5,935 nucleotides of DNA, from NCBI GenBank assembly GCA_002502785.1, contig DAQG01000110.1, positions 1-5,935 on the forward strand. The letters run 5' to 3'. Position numbers and translations under genes: made by a program. The notes beneath the pieces are model-generated. The model had not been told where the DNA came from and made no database searches. It saw nothing but the letters and a program-made list of their open reading frames with translations. Within the stretch, counting starts at the first letter, position 1; every line of letters begins with the position of its first letter. Positions 4,853-5,935 of the stretch are shown one piece after another. Origin of the DNA: Methanothrix harundinacea. GTDB lineage: Archaea; Halobacteriota; Methanosarcinia; Methanotrichales; Methanotrichaceae.

Positions 4853-5521
4853 ATGAAAGAGATCGCAAAGCTTCTGCCCGGCTACAATTGCGGTGAGTGT
4901 GGGTTCAAGAACTGCCGGGAGTTCGCGCGGGCGTTGTTGAAGGGCCAGGACCTAGACCTTTGCCTCTTCCTCGGCCAGGAGAAGCACCTATCCGAGAGGG
5001 CAAAGATCGAGGAGATCCTCCCCCGGCTTAAACAGAAAGTGAAGGATCGTGAGGGGCGAGCGGGTGAAGAGGTCGAGGCCGAGATTCGGGGCGTCATCGA
5101 CGGTCTCGCAGCAGACTTCGCCCTGGCTCCGCTGCCCGGCGAGCCCGCCTGCCGTGAGGACATCCACCCCTTCGACAGGGATGCAGAGTTCGAGGTCGGC
5201 GACGTCCTCCGCTACCGGCCCCTCGGCTGTCCTGTGACTCATTTTGGAAAGATCATAAAGATCGATCACGGCCTTGTCACCGTCCACATGGTAGGGCCGC
5301 GCCACCTTCTGGGCGATGAGAGCTTCGCTCCCAAGGATGTGGGGGTCTGCCTGGTTGCGGCCTTCGAGGGGGTCGTGAGCAGGGGCCGGGTTCCCGAGGT
5401 CGGGGAGACGGTGAGGTTTCTTCCCGAGCACTGCATGATGCAGAAGGTCCACTCGGGGATGATCGTCCACTCCGAGGGGAAGATGCTGAGGATCGAGAGC
5501 ATCGATCTGAAGGTGTGGTGA
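4853..5521 (+). CDS. [4Fe-4S] cluster protein with unassigned C-terminal domain
   Basis: Soluble protein of 222 residues. The N-terminus carries C13-x2-C16-x4-C21-x15-C37 in the context LPGYNCGECGFKNCREFA. That is the four-cysteine [4Fe-4S] domain (PF04060 type) of the corrinoid Fe-S subunit of acetyl-CoA decarbonylase/synthase and of RnfB. A charged, probably coiled-coil helix (about 45-85) follows. A beta-rich domain (about 110-222) has GDVLRYRPLGCPVTHFGKII (125-144), LVTVHMVGPRHLLG (149-162), and a GETVRFLPEHCMM-to-IVHS stretch (193-213), with further Cys and His. I do not recognise this domain. In relatives the N-terminal module passes electrons to a corrinoid or flavin, so an electron donor or scaffold for the upstream ATPase and GTPase is plausible. 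It starts 50 nt after the GTPase stop in the same direction. The Fe-S assignment is firm; the role is inference. Confidence 0.82.
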   Translation: MKEIAKLLPGYNCGECGFKNCREFARALLKGQDLDLCLFLGQEKHLSERAKIEEILPRLKQKVKDREGRAGEEVEAEIRGVIDGLAADFALAPLPGEPACREDIHPFDRDAEFEVGDVLRYRPLGCPVTHFGKIIKIDHGLVTVHMVGPRHLLGDESFAPKDVGVCLVAAFEGVVSRGRVPEVGETVRFLPEHCMMQKVHSGMIVHSEGKMLRIESIDLKVW

Positions 5522-5542
5522 AGGGTCGGAAACTCCCGGCCT

Positions 5543-5929
5543 TCACCGGATGAATTTTCGGGCAAGAACGACGATGAAGAGCGCGAGGAAGAAGTAACCG
5601 AAAAGCCCCTCTGTCACGACCGCATACTTCCAGGCTCCAGCAGGTAAACCTTCTGGTGTACTTCCGATCAGGGATGCAACACTAAAATAAATAGATTCAA
5701 GAGTAGATCGACTGCATCCCAAGAATATGACCCAAAAAATATACATGGATACAAGAATGCAAGCGAGTGTATATCCTGGGCGGACACCATAACCACAAGA
5801 TAGCAAAGCAACATTATCGTAAAGCTTTGAACAAAAAGACTGATTCTCTGATCGGCTTATCTCTCGATATTTGTAATAGCAATTATCAGCATCTTCAAAA
5901 AAAGATATATTATTAGGCTCCTCGCTGTT
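5543..5929 (-). pseudogene. C-terminal fragment of a two-TM ion channel (probably broken)
   Basis: Minus-strand reading with a two-helix pore architecture. In order it has EDADNCYYKYREISRS, a KLYDNVALLSCGYGVRPG linker typical of archaeal channels often fused to pentapeptide repeats, a membrane helix (TLACILVSMYIFWVIFLGC), a pore helix (LESIYFSVASL), and a second helix ending FFLALFIVVLARKFIR. The usual TVGYGD filter is replaced by GSTPEG, so potassium selectivity cannot be assumed; related channels with this linker also often lack it. The homologous sequence continues upstream of the first possible start (TTG at 5806) but hits an in-frame TAA at 5930-5932, with no ATG, GTG or TTG between. The gene is therefore truncated, frameshifted or nonsense-interrupted here, with any N-terminal part beyond the window. 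The DNA is visibly AT-richer than the operon. Its 3' end lies 21 nt from the convergent Fe-S gene. Confidence 0.65.
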
Positions 5930-5935
5930 TTATGT

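Overview
The window looks archaeal, most likely from a Methanosarcinales-type methanogen and perhaps a GC-rich Methanothrix relative. The main evidence is a cysteate synthase, a coenzyme M enzyme of that group. Promoters with a TATA-like box about 26 nt before the start codon support this, as do GGTGA/GGAGG ribosome binding sites and a SnoaL-like protein and a channel of a kind I associate with Methanothrix genomes. The genus is inference.

Left part (1-1750): a decayed region. Two broken copies of a MntA-type nucleotidyltransferase gene (117-405 and 1105-1361) lie in direct orientation. A small intact gene for a SnoaL/NTF2-fold protein sits between them on the minus strand (411-842). The second copy runs into a broken HepT (HEPN) gene (1362-1636), so this was once a HepT/MntA toxin-antitoxin locus. 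Both mntA copies have frameshifts and lost catalytic residues, and they seem to share one internal deletion. A 17-bp palindrome and a second inverted repeat over a TATA-like stretch still precede the dead module. A hairpin at 1634-1665 and a T-tract hairpin at 1701-1746 follow it.

Middle and right part (2021-5521): a compact plus-strand operon of four intact genes: cysteate synthase (2058-3332), a soluble ABC-type ATPase with no permease (3337-4107), a G3E-family GTPase (4104-4802) and a [4Fe-4S] protein with an unassigned C-terminal domain (4853-5521). A promoter at about 2021-2034 probably gives a nearly leaderless transcript. The first enzyme makes L-cysteate from phosphoserine and sulfite for coenzyme M. 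The other three look like a metallocentre or corrinoid assembly/activation set. Their link to coenzyme M is known here only from gene order, and this trio is the best candidate for an undescribed system.

Right edge (5543-5929, minus strand): the C-terminal part of a two-TM ion channel, in AT-richer DNA. Family-like sequence continues upstream of any possible start codon and meets an in-frame TAA at 5930-5932, so this gene looks broken or truncated. No RNA genes, CRISPR arrays or insertion sequences were seen.
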